Source of the DNA: Acinetobacter guerrae
GTDB taxonomy: Bacteria > Pseudomonadota > Gammaproteobacteria > Pseudomonadales > Moraxellaceae
NCBI RefSeq assembly: GCF_009372255.1
Contig: NZ_LXGN01000001.1
Coordinates: 372,001-436,000 of the forward strand
DNA: 64,000 bases
Direction: 5' to 3'
Each line of letters opens with the position of its first letter. Within the stretch, counting starts at the first letter, position 1. Of the stretch, positions 30,004 to 40,037 are shown piece by piece. The notes below the pieces were generated by a model. It did not search any database and was not told the DNA's origin. It saw only the letters and a program-made list of their open reading frames with translations. A program made the position numbers and the translations under genes.

Positions 30004-30043
30004 TGTTGACAACATTAATCTAGTTGGATTAATGTTGTCAACA
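30004..30043. promoter_or_regulatory. 17-bp perfect inverted-repeat operator with symmetric divergent promoters
   Basis: The arms TGTTGACAACATTAATC (30004-30020) and its exact reverse complement (30027-30043) are separated by six bases. Each arm itself contains a small palindrome (GTTGACAAC; GTTGTCAAC). TTGACA, a consensus -35, occurs on both strands, at 30006-30011 (+) and 30036-30041 (-), each 17 bases from a weak TTAATG. So one site could hold both divergent promoters and two repressor dimers of the adjacent TetR protein. Confidence 0.8.
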
Positions 30044-30069
30044 ACTTTACATCCACGTTGTACTTCACA

Positions 30070-30687
30070 ATGAAATACAGTGAAACACAATTGAAACTTA
30101 TAGAAGCAGCTATCCTTTTGTTTTCACAAAATGATGCGGCTCGCCTTTCTGTTCAACACATCAATGACTTGGCGGGCGTTTCAAATAAATCTGCACTGTA
30201 TTACCACTTTAAATCGAAATGGGGCTTATTAGAGGCCGCTCTTAGTTACGTTTTAAAGCCCTATGCTGAGGAGAGCTTGAAAGAACTGAATAAAATTCCC
30301 AAAAACTGTATTGATCCAAAAGACATCGTCCAAGCAATGTACAAACCTATGGTTAATATTTTGCTGCTTGAAAATGGCCTTCAATATCTTAAGTTTTTTT
30401 CGCGAATGATTAGTACAGGTGAAGAAGGTCGAAAGATGGTTGCAAAAGAATTAGCACCTATTGCTGAAATTGCAACTGAACTATTGAGTTATGCGTTTCC
30501 TGATGCAAATAAAGATGCAATAGATCTCAAAGTGCTTTTCACATTTAACATTATTTTAAACGTGATTAGTGATGTTGGACTTGAACAATATTGGGCCACA
30601 GATATTAAAGATCGTAAATTAATCTCCAAGTATCTTATTGATTATATTGAGGGAGGTATAACATTTAAGATTGATTCAAAATATTAA
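30070..30687 (+). CDS. TetR/AcrR-family regulator, likely of the alkyl sulfatase
   Basis: 205 residues. The N-terminal helix-turn-helix is clear: AAILLFSQNDAARLSVQHINDLAGVSNKSALYYHFKSKWGLLEAAL. The C-terminal ~140 residues are an all-helical ligand-binding domain with no recognisable effector signature. ATG 30070 is preferred over TTG 30058. The gene starts 27 bases after the perfect palindrome at 30004-30043, so autoregulation and control of the divergent sulfatase are likely. Ligand could be an alkyl sulfate or its alcohol; that is inference. Confidence 0.9.
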   Translation: MKYSETQLKLIEAAILLFSQNDAARLSVQHINDLAGVSNKSALYYHFKSKWGLLEAALSYVLKPYAEESLKELNKIPKNCIDPKDIVQAMYKPMVNILLLENGLQYLKFFSRMISTGEEGRKMVAKELAPIAEIATELLSYAFPDANKDAIDLKVLFTFNIILNVISDVGLEQYWATDIKDRKLISKYLIDYIEGGITFKIDSKY

Positions 30688-30786
30688 ATAAATGAAATAT
30701 ATTTTATTCATTTTTACCCAACATATTTTTGTAGGATTTATAAAAGTATTTAGGCAATAACTTGCTACATCGAATGGATTCAAATT

Positions 30787-32154
30787 ATGAAAATTTTAAA
30801 TAATACCTTAGCAGTCGCTCTTACGAGTATGTGCTTCTTAACAGCCTGTCATGATAATGATGATAATGACACCACACAAATTACACCGCCAACTCCATTA
30901 ACAGACTGTATGTGGCATGATGGTGTAACCAGTAAATCTCATACTGGTGAAGATGCGATGAATTTTGCGTATCCTGATACCAATGTAAATTATTATACCA
31001 GTCAGTTTAATATTCCAGAGGGTGCTCGAGTATTTGTAGACGGTGACTTCCCTTACTCTCGCCACATGTCATTGGTAAGTTATGAAGCAAATGGGACACG
31101 TGTAAATTCACTACTTGATGCTGAAATTCAACCAAATGCGGGAGTAACCAATCCTTTTGTGGTAGGTAATAAACGTTTAGAAAAAGAACGTGGTTATTCA
31201 ACAGAAATTAAAATTGGAAATTTACCTGCAAAACCAGAGAAAAACACCTTGTATGCACCTCCTACAACGGATAACTCATTGGTGATCTGGTATCGGGTGT
31301 ATGTACCAAATGAAGGCTATAATAGCAAAGGTGGTGTTGAGTTTCCGCATTTTAAAGTTGTCACTAAAGAAGGAAAAGAAATTAAAGGTCAAGAGGTTTG
31401 TCAGTTCTTAAACGTTAAAGATAAACCTGTCCAAAATTATAATGCTTTTTCGGGTGACATTGTTCAAAAAGCATTCTCTAGACAGCTATACTCTGGCTTC
31501 CCTGCGCAACTGACTCCAACATGGTATGCAGCTCGTAATGGAACAGCCAATGCCCAATGTGCTTATAAAATTGGTATAGAAAAATGTGAAGGTTTAACAC
31601 CTGAGCGTAAACTCAATTTCTGGGCAACGCCTGACAATGAATATGTATTTGCCACTACAAGCCGAAGAATAGGCAAAGTGTTGCTATTAAACGGTAAATT
31701 GCCAAAAATTGCTTCAACTCAAAATAACGAAGCCGTTTTAGGCTCTGGCGATCTTCGTTATATGTCGATCTGTACCAATGAAATTACATCTACAGCGACC
31801 AATTATTGCTTATATGATGGCGATTTAAGTAAAAATCTTGATGCTGAAGGTAAATATAAAATTATTGTTTCTTTACCAGAAGATCGACCAAAAAATGCTA
31901 CAGAAGAATGTGGCTATAAGTTCTTGGCATTATCGCCACGCGGCAGTGGCCTTAAGAGTCCTGAGGGTGAGGATTATGGTCATGAAGACTTTGGTTTGTT
32001 AATTATGAGAAACTTATTGCCGTACCCTGGTTTTAACCAAGCTGTTCAAAATACGGTTACTTGGGGTGATGAAAAATCTGTGATGGGTGATTATCTACCG
32101 ACAATTCAATATTTAGATCAAAATGCTATCGATAATCTAGAATGTAAACGCTAA
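30787..32154 (+). CDS. Unidentified lipoprotein, 455 residues
   Basis: I do not recognise this protein. It has a signal peptide with lipobox (CFLTAC, Cys at ~21) followed by a short Asp/Asn-rich linker (HDNDDNDTT), typical of a surface or outer-membrane lipoprotein. The rest is beta-rich, with FNIPEGARVFVDGDFPYSRHMSL, VIWYRVYVPNEGY, EVCQFL, ERKLNFWATPDNEYVFAT and about eight further cysteines that could form disulfides. No membrane helix or known catalytic motif is visible. It is 99 bases after the TetR gene in the same direction, so it may share its control. A terminator follows. A role with the sulfatase is possible but unproven. Confidence 0.8.
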   Translation: MKILNNTLAVALTSMCFLTACHDNDDNDTTQITPPTPLTDCMWHDGVTSKSHTGEDAMNFAYPDTNVNYYTSQFNIPEGARVFVDGDFPYSRHMSLVSYEANGTRVNSLLDAEIQPNAGVTNPFVVGNKRLEKERGYSTEIKIGNLPAKPEKNTLYAPPTTDNSLVIWYRVYVPNEGYNSKGGVEFPHFKVVTKEGKEIKGQEVCQFLNVKDKPVQNYNAFSGDIVQKAFSRQLYSGFPAQLTPTWYAARNGTANAQCAYKIGIEKCEGLTPERKLNFWATPDNEYVFATTSRRIGKVLLLNGKLPKIASTQNNEAVLGSGDLRYMSICTNEITSTATNYCLYDGDLSKNLDAEGKYKIIVSLPEDRPKNATEECGYKFLALSPRGSGLKSPEGEDYGHEDFGLLIMRNLLPYPGFNQAVQNTVTWGDEKSVMGDYLPTIQYLDQNAIDNLECKR

Positions 32155-32171
32155 TTTTATCGTAATAAGAA

Positions 32172-32205
32172 AAACCTATCCCCATTGATTGAGATAGGTT
32201 TTTCT
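32172..32205. terminator. Bidirectional terminator
   Basis: AAACCTATC (32172-32180) pairs with GATAGGTTT (32193-32201), with T's on both exits; between convergent lipoprotein and sohB genes. Confidence 0.85.
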
Positions 32206-32255
32206 TTGCATTTTGTAAATGTAATTTAATAACTAGTGACTCAAAACCAGAATCA

Positions 32256-33218
32256 TTAAAGCTTTGGATCACGTACCTGAACTAAATTACTATTCGCTTT
32301 ACTCAAACTTTCCATTACTTTATTCATAACGGTTGGAATTAAATGATCAGCTAGTTGTGCTGCTTGCAGTCCAAGCTTTTCGCCTAAAGTAGGACGTTTG
32401 CGAGTAGTAATTACATAGACATCATGTTGAGGTAATAAACCCAAAATGTATTCATCAGACGTTTGTAATTTATCAACCAGATTTAAATCCAAAGCATCTT
32501 GACCGTACCAATGCTCTCCTGTTGCTACTTTTTCAACATTCAACTGTGGACGATACTTTTCTACAAAATGCTTAAATAGCGCATGTGTTTGTTGTAATTC
32601 TTCCTCAAATTTGGCTTTTCCCTCTGGCGTGTTTTCACCAAACATGGTCACGGTACGTTTATATTCCCCTGCCGTGTAAAGCTCAAAATCTACATTATAT
32701 TGCTTCAGTAATCGATTAAAATTTGGAACCTGAGCCACAACACCAATAGAGCCTAAAATTGCAAAAGGTGCTGAAACAATTTCACTGCCAATACATGCCA
32801 TCATATAACCGCCGCTAGCCGCGACTTTATCTACAATAATCGTGACATGAAAACCTGCATCACGTAAGCGAACCAGTTGTGCAGCGGCTAGACCATAACC
32901 ATGTACCATACCGCCTGGACTTTCTAGACGTAAAACAACACGGTCTTTTCCAGCTTTCGCAGTTGCCAAAATCAACGTAATTTCTTCACGAAGTTGCTCA
33001 ACAGCAGATGCCTGAATATCACCTTTGAAATCTAACACATAGACTTTTTGGTTATTTTTTTTACGGATGCGAGCTTCCTTTGCTAACTGTTGCGTCAGTT
33101 GCAATAACTCAAATTTAGATGCCGTAGTTTGTGCAATTTTTTTGCGCTGCTCATTCACCCTCGCATTTAAATGACTAACACGAAGTTCAGCAGGTAATTT
33201 TGGTAAATGAAATAGCAT
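32256..33218 (-). CDS. sohB: SohB-like S49 peptidase
   Basis: Signal-peptide-peptidase-type serine protease of the SohB/SppA clan. 320 residues. An N-terminal charged helical stretch (~1-60) precedes the S49 domain: VYVLDFKGDIQASA, VVLRLESPGGMVHGYG, the nucleophile serine in KVAASGGYMMAC and the general-base lysine in GEYKRTVTMFGE. E. coli SohB has an N-terminal membrane helix; I see none here, so it may be cytoplasmic or peripheral. Upstream spacer holds the pst terminator. Confidence 0.92.
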   Translation of the reverse strand: MLFHLPKLPAELRVSHLNARVNEQRKKIAQTTASKFELLQLTQQLAKEARIRKKNNQKVYVLDFKGDIQASAVEQLREEITLILATAKAGKDRVVLRLESPGGMVHGYGLAAAQLVRLRDAGFHVTIIVDKVAASGGYMMACIGSEIVSAPFAILGSIGVVAQVPNFNRLLKQYNVDFELYTAGEYKRTVTMFGENTPEGKAKFEEELQQTHALFKHFVEKYRPQLNVEKVATGEHWYGQDALDLNLVDKLQTSDEYILGLLPQHDVYVITTRKRPTLGEKLGLQAAQLADHLIPTVMNKVMESLSKANSNLVQVRDPKL

Positions 33219-33330
33219 AAGCTGTATTTTCTCTAAAGTTCCTATTTATGCTTAAAAGATGAGGGCTAAATATTAAAAATTCAATATGACTTTTGAAAAC
33301 AAGGCGATATATAATTTATTTATGCAATAA

Positions 33331-33351
33331 AAAAGCGCCCGAAGGCGCTTT
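33331..33351 (-). terminator. pst operon terminator
   Basis: On the minus strand AAAGCGCC-TTCGG-GCGCTTT is followed by T's; 14 bases after the pstB stop. Confidence 0.88.
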
Positions 33352-33364
33352 AACTTGCAAATAC

Positions 33365-34279
33365 TTAACCAAAACGACCTGTAATATACGCTTCTGTAAG
33401 TTGATGATCAGGTTGAGTAAATACTTTTTCAGTCGAGTTCACTTCAATCAAATCACCTAAATGGAAGTATGCAGTACGGTCAGATACACGTGCTGCCTGT
33501 TGCATTGAGTGAGTTACAATTGCAATGGTGTACTGTGTAGATAACTCAGAAATCAGTTCCTCTACTTTTGCCGTTGCGATTGGGTCAAGTGCAGAACAGG
33601 GCTCATCCATCAAGATTACTTCTGGGCTGACTGCAATGGTACGTGCAATACATAAACGCTGCTGTTGACCGCCTGACAGTCCAGTACCCGGTTGATTTAA
33701 ACGGTCTTTCACTTCTTCCCAAAGACCCGCTTTGCGCAAACTATTTTCAACAATCTCTTCTAAATCATACTTATCACGTGCCAAGCCATGTAACTTAGGG
33801 CCATAAGCGACATTGTCAAAAATAGATTTTGGAAATGGGTTTGGTTTTTGGAATACCATACCAACTTGAGCACGCAACAACACTACATCCAGATTAGGAT
33901 CATAGATGTCATGATTGTCTAAAAGTACCTTCCCTGTCACACGGCAACTATCAATCGTATCATTCATACGGTTCAGGGTACGTAAGAACGTCGATTTACC
34001 ACAACCAGATGGTCCAATAAAAGCAATAACTTCATTTTCATAAATGCTGATATCAATGCCTTTAATCGCTTCGCTATCACCATAATAAACATGCACATCA
34101 TTGGCACTTAACTTTACTTTATGCTTTGTTTCTTTTTTAGGATTCGTTTGAGTATCAAACTGCGAAACAAATGATGTCTGACGTTTTTGCTCAGTGTCTG
34201 CACCTGTAAATTGCATTTGATCAGAAGTCACAGTTTTATCCTTTTCTAAGGCGTTTGTTGTATCAATAGTATTCATCAT
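33365..34279 (-). CDS. pstB: Phosphate ABC transporter ATP-binding protein PstB
   Basis: ATPase of the high-affinity phosphate importer. About 304 residues, longer than the ~257 of E. coli because of a ~60-residue polar N-terminal extension rich in T, Q and K before [13 protein letters not shown]. Walker [11 protein letters not shown]-loop [10 protein letters not shown], signature LSGGQQQRL, Walker [13 protein letters not shown] and the switch His in VTHSMQQA are intact. Two adjacent ATGs (34279, 34276) follow GAGGG; either may start. Begins 11 bases after pstA's stop; last gene of the operon; phoU is not present here. Confidence 0.97.
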   Translation of the reverse strand: MMNTIDTTNALEKDKTVTSDQMQFTGADTEQKRQTSFVSQFDTQTNPKKETKHKVKLSANDVHVYYGDSEAIKGIDISIYENEVIAFIGPSGCGKSTFLRTLNRMNDTIDSCRVTGKVLLDNHDIYDPNLDVVLLRAQVGMVFQKPNPFPKSIFDNVAYGPKLHGLARDKYDLEEIVENSLRKAGLWEEVKDRLNQPGTGLSGGQQQRLCIARTIAVSPEVILMDEPCSALDPIATAKVEELISELSTQYTIAIVTHSMQQAARVSDRTAYFHLGDLIEVNSTEKVFTQPDHQLTEAYITGRFG

Positions 34280-34290
34280 CTCACCCTCTA

Positions 34291-35688
34291 TTACCAACGC
34301 ACTTCGAATTTTTTACGTAACCAAATTGCGAGGCTGTTTAAACCAATCATCATTGCCAGTAGCACAATAATGGCTGCTGCGGTACGCCCTTCAAAGAAAT
34401 TGCGTAGTTCATTGCCCTGCCACAAGAAAATTTGTACAGGTAGGGCTGTTGATTGATCCAGTGGACTGGTAGGAATACTTGCGACGAAAGCACTCATACC
34501 AATTAAAAGTAGTGGTGCAGTTTCACCTAATGCCTGAGCCACACCAATAATCGCACCTGTTAAAATACCCGGCAATGCCAGTGGCAACACATGATGAAAT
34601 ACCACCTGCACCCGTGAAGCGCCTAAACCAAGAGCAGCTTGACGAATCGATGGTGGAACAGCTTTCAGTGCAGCACGAGTCGTAATAATCACTGTTGGAA
34701 GCGTCATCAAACTGAGTACCAGACCACCAACTAATGGGGCAGATAAAGGTAAATGCATCCAGTTAATAAAGATCGCAGCACCCAATAAACCAAAGACAAT
34801 CGATGGGACAGCAGCCAGATTATTAATATTGACTTCAATCACATCGGTAATCACGTTTTGTTTTGCGAACTCTTCCAGATATACAGCACTGGCAACACCA
34901 ATTGGGATCGAGATAAAAATCACGATCATCATCATAAACAGCGACCCCATAAATGCACCTGCTAAACCACTGGTTGCGGGTGAACTACGAGAGTCTGGAT
35001 TGGTGAAAATATTGGTATTAAATGAATGTGTAAGTACGCCATTTTTATCTAGTTGATCTGCCAACTGACGCACTTCTGGACTAAGTTGTTGTTGATCATC
35101 TGGCAAACTGCGGTCAATTTTACCTGTTAACCAGACATCGACATTGGCATCTGCAAGAAACTTAATATCTTCACGCTTACCAATCAATGATGGATCTTTA
35201 AATACCATATCACGTAAGCGATAAGCCTCAGAACTGGTATAAAGACTGCTTAAATCGTCACGCTTTGAAGCTAAAGATGGATCTTTGGCAATCAAACCAT
35301 TTACGATTAATGCATCCCAATCTACCATACCCATTTTGGTTTGCCATTCAATATAGCGTTCCTGAAAATGGGCTGGTGTTTCCCCTGACGCTTGAACAGG
35401 TTTAGGGCCTGCATCAATGAGCGTCGGATCGAAATAAACTGGAACTGTCATACTGGTTTGCCAAAAAGCAGGTAAGCCTTTTGCCAAGATGCTACCAAAT
35501 AATAATGCGACAAATAACAGACCAATGACGACCGCAGAAAACCCAAATATCCGAAACGTTGTTTCTTTACGATGACGTTTTGCCAAGGACTTTTGAATGG
35601 TATTTTTACGTTTTTCGCGTAATTCCGCGGCAACTCGTGGATCAAAACCATTTTGATCCAAAGGTGTAGAAGTATTTGATGTACTCAT
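34291..35688 (-). CDS. pstA: Phosphate ABC transporter permease PstA
   Basis: Inner-membrane permease. 465 residues versus ~296 in E. coli: a polar insert (~residues 75-235) lies between the first membrane helix and the five-helix permease core, so it would project into the periplasm. The core carries the EAA-type loop [23 protein letters not shown]. The start overlaps the pstC stop by four bases (ATGA), implying translational coupling. The long insert is, as I recall, also seen in Pseudomonas-type PstA. Confidence 0.95.
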   Translation of the reverse strand: MSTSNTSTPLDQNGFDPRVAAELREKRKNTIQKSLAKRHRKETTFRIFGFSAVVIGLLFVALLFGSILAKGLPAFWQTSMTVPVYFDPTLIDAGPKPVQASGETPAHFQERYIEWQTKMGMVDWDALIVNGLIAKDPSLASKRDDLSSLYTSSEAYRLRDMVFKDPSLIGKREDIKFLADANVDVWLTGKIDRSLPDDQQQLSPEVRQLADQLDKNGVLTHSFNTNIFTNPDSRSSPATSGLAGAFMGSLFMMMIVIFISIPIGVASAVYLEEFAKQNVITDVIEVNINNLAAVPSIVFGLLGAAIFINWMHLPLSAPLVGGLVLSLMTLPTVIITTRAALKAVPPSIRQAALGLGASRVQVVFHHVLPLALPGILTGAIIGVAQALGETAPLLLIGMSAFVASIPTSPLDQSTALPVQIFLWQGNELRNFFEGRTAAAIIVLLAMMIGLNSLAIWLRKKFEVRW

Positions 35689-37064
35689 TCGTATTGCTCG
35701 CGATATTTACGCACAATATAAAGTGCAACAATGTTAAGACCTAAAGTAATTACAAACAGCGTCAAACCTAGAGCAAATGCAACCAATGCCTGAGGACTTG
35801 CGAAATCTGTATCACCTGTTAATTGGTTGACAATCGTGACTGTCACGGTAGAAACAGCTTCTAATGGATTGACATGAAGCAAAGGACTATTACCAGCAGC
35901 CAAGACCACAATCATGGTTTCGCCAATTGCGCGCGATGCAGCCAATAAGAATGCGCCAATAATGCCGGGCAATGCTGCTGGAATCACCACCTGACGAATC
36001 GTTTCAGATTTGGTCGCTCCAAGTCCAAGTGAACCATCGCGTAGTGCACGTGGCACCTGAGTAATGATGTCATCTGAAAGTGAAGATACAAATGGGATAA
36101 TCATGATACCCATTACAAAACCTGCGGTCAGTGCACTGGTTGCATTAATATTAATGCCAACCAATTCACCCGCCATTTTGAAAAATGGACCAATAATCAT
36201 CAAGGCAAATACACCATAAACAATGGTTGGAATCCCTGCCAGAATTTCAATGGCTGGTTTCGCCCAAGAACGAAGCATTGGTGAGGCGTATTCGGCCAGA
36301 TAAATTGCGATCATCAAACCAATGGGCACTGAAACGAGGAGAGCGATTCCACTTACCATCAGTGTGCCCCAGAGCAATGGCAGCAAACCATAGCTTCCTT
36401 CTGCACTACCCGATGTACTAAAACCAGGATTCCATTCAGTTCCAAAGAAAAAGTCTAGTGGACTCACGAAAGAGAAGAATCTCAATGCTTCACTAAACAT
36501 TGACATGACAATACCAAGCGTAGTCAGAATCGCAACGCCAGAGCATAGTGCAAGACTAATATTAATAATGCGTTCAACTTTATTACGAGCACGAAAATTT
36601 TGCGCGACACGTTTTTTCGCTAAAACTAAGCCCACAATTGCGACACAAAGCACAACTGCAAGTTTGGCATATGAGCCAATCATCTGGACTTTAGCAAGCT
36701 GTGCTGCCGCTGCAAGCTCATAAGCTGCTGGCTGATCCGTCACGCCAAAACCAGAAGCAATCGCTTTTACACGATTCATTAATACTTCAATACTGGCCTG
36801 ATCCATTCCTGCCAAAGTTGCGGCTGGAACCTGATCTAGAATGACATGTTTTAAAATATTTGGCTCAACCAAATTCCAAACAATCAAAATTAAAAAAGCA
36901 GGGATACCACACCATAACGCGACCAAAGCACCATAATAGCCTGGTCGTGAATGTAATAATGCAGAGTTATTTCCCTTACCTGCTAGGCTGCGGCTTTTGC
37001 TCAACCCAATTTGATAAGCTATGGCGATGAGTGCCAATAGCACGCCAATCAATAGCAGATTCAT
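35685..37064 (-). CDS. pstC: Phosphate ABC transporter permease PstC
   Basis: Inner-membrane permease, 459 residues versus ~319 in E. coli. It has two N-terminal hydrophobic helices, a periplasmic loop (~70-125), another helix, then the permease core with DGSLGLGATKSETIRQVVIPAALPG as the coupling helix for PstB. ASRAIGETMIVVLAAG is typical of PstC. The pstS-pstC spacer contains a hairpin with T-run that should reduce pstCAB expression relative to pstS. Confidence 0.95.
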   Translation of the reverse strand: MNLLLIGVLLALIAIAYQIGLSKSRSLAGKGNNSALLHSRPGYYGALVALWCGIPAFLILIVWNLVEPNILKHVILDQVPAATLAGMDQASIEVLMNRVKAIASGFGVTDQPAAYELAAAAQLAKVQMIGSYAKLAVVLCVAIVGLVLAKKRVAQNFRARNKVERIINISLALCSGVAILTTLGIVMSMFSEALRFFSFVSPLDFFFGTEWNPGFSTSGSAEGSYGLLPLLWGTLMVSGIALLVSVPIGLMIAIYLAEYASPMLRSWAKPAIEILAGIPTIVYGVFALMIIGPFFKMAGELVGININATSALTAGFVMGIMIIPFVSSLSDDIITQVPRALRDGSLGLGATKSETIRQVVIPAALPGIIGAFLLAASRAIGETMIVVLAAGNSPLLHVNPLEAVSTVTVTIVNQLTGDTDFASPQALVAFALGLTLFVITLGLNIVALYIVRKYREQYE

Positions 37065-37128
37065 GTAATCTCCACCGTTTTCTCAATTTTCATTCTTTGA
37101 AAAAACCCAGTTAAACATCTTGCTAGAC

Positions 37129-37163
37129 AAAAAGCTGATGAAGGTATCACACCCACATCAGCT
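37129..37163 (-). terminator. Attenuator between pstS and pstC
   Basis: On the minus strand AGCTGATG (37163-37156) pairs with CATCAGCT (37140-37133) and is followed by four to five T's. Lies after the pstS stop inside the operon, so likely a partial terminator that keeps PstS in excess over the membrane parts. Confidence 0.75.
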
Positions 37164-37178
37164 CTCATTTTCAATCTA

Positions 37179-38210
37179 TTATTTAACAGATTTACCTGCT
37201 TTAAAGTCTGCCAGTACTTTTGCGCGTTCTGAATCAGACATTGAAATCAAGCCCGCTTTCTCAAGTTTAGAACCTTTACCTGAAGTCTTTTTATTCAGGA
37301 AGAATTCTACATATTGAGGTAAGCCTTTAATTGATTTTACGTGTTCGCCTTTCACATAAAAGAATAAAGGACGAGATACAGGATAGCTACCGTTCAAAAT
37401 CGTTTTTTCAGAAGGTGCTACGTTGTTTACAGTTGCAACACGAAGCTTGTCACGGTTTTGGTCATAGAAACCTAAACCAAATACACCAACTGCACTCGGA
37501 GAGGTTTTTAAACGTGCCAAAGTTTCCGTATAATCACCCGCGATTTCGATTACGCGACCATCCTTACGAAAAGCTGAACAGGCTTTTTTCTGTTCTTCTT
37601 TGTCCATTTTTTTGAAGTAATCGTAAGCTTCACAACCTGCTTCTACCATTTTTTCTTGGAATACTTCACGAGTACCGTGGTTAGAAGCTGGAATAACTAA
37701 AGTAATTGGCTCATTCGGAAGTGACTTATCAATCTGGTTCCAACGCGTATATGGGTTTGCGACCAATTGACCATTTGATGGTAATTTCTCAGCAAGCGCA
37801 GCAAAAACAAATGCTGGTTTTAATTTATATGCTGCTTTTGTTGAGTTTGATGCGAATACAATACCGTCATAACCAATCTTGATTTCTTGTACTTGATTCA
37901 CACCAGCTTTTTTACAAGCAGCTAATTCTGTATCTTTAACTTTACGTGAAGCGTTTGCAATATCAATCGTATTATCGCCAACACCCTGACAGAACTGTTT
38001 TAGACCACCAGATGTACCACCAGAACCAACCACTGGAGTTTTAAACTGTGGGAAAGTATTACCAAACTCTTCTGCAACAATACTTGCATATGGTAAAACA
38101 GTTGATGAACCAGCGATCTGAATCGTGTCACGGGCTGCATTCGCAGTCGTCGCTACAGCGGCCCCAGAAACTGCAAGTACAATGGCAAGTTGACGTGGAT
38201 TTAAGCGCAT
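37179..38210 (-). CDS. pstS: Periplasmic phosphate-binding protein PstS
   Basis: Binds phosphate in the periplasm and delivers it to PstCA. 343 residues with a 25-residue signal peptide (cleavage after TANA). Phosphate loop motifs: IAGSSTVLPYA, GSGGTSGGLKQFCQG, DIANASRKVK and PASNHGTREVF. This is the Pseudomonas-like PstS class rather than the E. coli one. First gene of the operon, with the Pho box ~90 bases upstream. Confidence 0.96.
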   Translation of the reverse strand: MRLNPRQLAIVLAVSGAAVATTANAARDTIQIAGSSTVLPYASIVAEEFGNTFPQFKTPVVGSGGTSGGLKQFCQGVGDNTIDIANASRKVKDTELAACKKAGVNQVQEIKIGYDGIVFASNSTKAAYKLKPAFVFAALAEKLPSNGQLVANPYTRWNQIDKSLPNEPITLVIPASNHGTREVFQEKMVEAGCEAYDYFKKMDKEEQKKACSAFRKDGRVIEIAGDYTETLARLKTSPSAVGVFGLGFYDQNRDKLRVATVNNVAPSEKTILNGSYPVSRPLFFYVKGEHVKSIKGLPQYVEFFLNKKTSGKGSKLEKAGLISMSDSERAKVLADFKAGKSVK

Positions 38211-38299
38211 GCTTTTCTCTCTTTATTTAGCGTAATGTGCGTACATCACTTTATGAATGAGTGTTTGTACTTTGGATAACAGCATTTTGATTTTAAAAT

Positions 38300-38328
38300 G
38301 TGACAATTAGGTGACAAGTTAATGACGC
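38300..38328 (-). promoter_or_regulatory. Pho box with three direct repeats upstream of pstS
   Basis: Reading the minus strand: GCGTCAT (38328-38322), TTGTCAC (38317-38311), TTGTCAC (38306-38300), each 11 bases apart with four-base spacers, the PhoB half-site pattern. A TTAAAAT-like -10 lies ~5-10 bases further on. Indicates PhoB control under phosphate limitation. Confidence 0.88.
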
Positions 38329-38462
38329 TTTTATGATAATTCACCCCTAAACTTTGATTTTTATAAAATTCTTTTAATTTCAAGATGTAACTTCAATTTT
38401 CAATATGAGTTTTTTATTTTTATTTACGGTTTAAAATGTAATATTTCATTTTTTTGTCATAA

Positions 38463-38486
38463 AAAAGGCCACCGAAGTGACCTTTT
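38463..38486 (-). terminator. ddc terminator
   Basis: On the minus strand AAGGTCAC-TTCG-GTGGCCTT is followed by T's, 15 bases after the ddc stop. Confidence 0.85.
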
Positions 38487-38500
38487 CATGATCATAAGAC

Positions 38501-40033
38501 TTAATCAATTGCAGGTGTATAAGTTCCTGCAACGATGTCATCTTTAATACGATCACTTTCAGCAAGCACCAGTGCCAATAAGCTTTTCACATTATCCAGT
38601 GTCGCAACTGGGCTAAGTGTCGTCATTTTTAAAGACTGAACTTGCCCTACTTTCGTCACACCAATATTGGCATCGCCGCGCGCAAATAATTCATCTGCAA
38701 CGTTTTGATTCAGACTATCGATAAATTCAGCAGGATAATCTTGAGGCACAACACGGAACAATACTGAAGCAAATTGTGGATCAACCAATAATTCAAGCCC
38801 ATCTGTTGCTTTAATATAGTCAGCCACTTCACGGGTTAATTTCACACCATGATCGATCATTGAACCATACAGTTCTTCACCCAATGCTTCCACAGTCATC
38901 CAAAGCTTTAAGGCATCAAAACGACGCGTCGTTTGTAATGATTTAGAAACCAGATTTGGTACACCATGTTCTTCATCGTAAGCAGAGTTCAAATATTCTG
39001 CTTCATAATGCATAAAGCGATAATTGGCTTCGTCTTTCAATAAGAAAGCACCACAGCTAATGCTTTGGAAATAATGCTTATGGAAGTCTAAAGTGATCGA
39101 ATCGGAGAGTTCAATACCATCTAGCATATCACGGTGTGCATTAGATAAAATCAATGCACCACCCCAAGCAGCATCAATATGCATCCATGCACCATATTTA
39201 TTGGTGATTTCACGGATTTTCTTGAGTGGATCAATCGCACCTGCATCGGTTGTACCCGCAGTTGCAACCACGCACGCAACGATTTTGCCTTCAGCTTGTA
39301 AATGCGCCATGGTTTTTTCAAGCGCATCCACATCCATTTGTGCATTTTCGTTTACAGGAACAGTCACAACAGACTGAAAGCCCATGCCCATCATCGCCAT
39401 GTTCTTTTGCACAGAGAAATGTGCATTTTCAGAACAAATGACTTTGACATTTTTCATGGCTTCCGCAGGAATACCATCCTGCTGTACAGACCACGGTTGA
39501 CCGTTTTCATTTTTCCAATTTTTGGAAATGCACCAGTCACGTGCCAACAGAACGCCCATCAAATTTGACTGCGTACCACCTGAGGTAAACACGCCTGCTT
39601 GACCAGACCCGTAACCAACCTTTTGACGTAACCAGTCAATCAATTGCACTTCCATTAATGAACCCGCAGGGCTTTGATCCCACGAATCCATCGATTGGTT
39701 AGTCGCATTGATCAGCACTTCCGCAATTTGGCTAGTCACCATCGTTGGACAATGCAAATGTGCAAGAGAATATGGATGGTGTACCTTTAAGCTTTTGTTG
39801 AGAAATAACTCAACCATACGACTTAAAGACTGGTGTAGCCCTATCCCTTCTTTTGAAGGATTAAAAGAAATCGCCGAGCGCAATTCCTTGATGCTACCAC
39901 CCGTGTACATTTTGTCATTTTGCAACCATGCAGCAACGGCTTTCACCGCTTCATCCATTGCTGACTGATAGTCAGCAATAGAACCAGCATCATTGCAGAG
40001 TAACGCTTTACGATGTTCTGCAAAATCAACCAT
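38501..40033 (-). CDS. ddc: L-2,4-diaminobutyrate decarboxylase
   Basis: PLP enzyme (group II decarboxylase) that turns L-2,4-diaminobutyrate into 1,3-diaminopropane, a polyamine characteristic of Acinetobacter. 510 residues. Seen: [75 protein letters not shown] and the Schiff-base lysine in [11 protein letters not shown] 40033 starts four bases after the dat stop; the in-frame ATG at 40108 inside dat would add 25 atypical residues. Forms an operon with dat. Confidence 0.97.
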   Translation of the reverse strand: MVDFAEHRKALLCNDAGSIADYQSAMDEAVKAVAAWLQNDKMYTGGSIKELRSAISFNPSKEGIGLHQSLSRMVELFLNKSLKVHHPYSLAHLHCPTMVTSQIAEVLINATNQSMDSWDQSPAGSLMEVQLIDWLRQKVGYGSGQAGVFTSGGTQSNLMGVLLARDWCISKNWKNENGQPWSVQQDGIPAEAMKNVKVICSENAHFSVQKNMAMMGMGFQSVVTVPVNENAQMDVDALEKTMAHLQAEGKIVACVVATAGTTDAGAIDPLKKIREITNKYGAWMHIDAAWGGALILSNAHRDMLDGIELSDSITLDFHKHYFQSISCGAFLLKDEANYRFMHYEAEYLNSAYDEEHGVPNLVSKSLQTTRRFDALKLWMTVEALGEELYGSMIDHGVKLTREVADYIKATDGLELLVDPQFASVLFRVVPQDYPAEFIDSLNQNVADELFARGDANIGVTKVGQVQSLKMTTLSPVATLDNVKSLLALVLAESDRIKDDIVAGTYTPAID

Positions 40034-40037
40034 GCGA

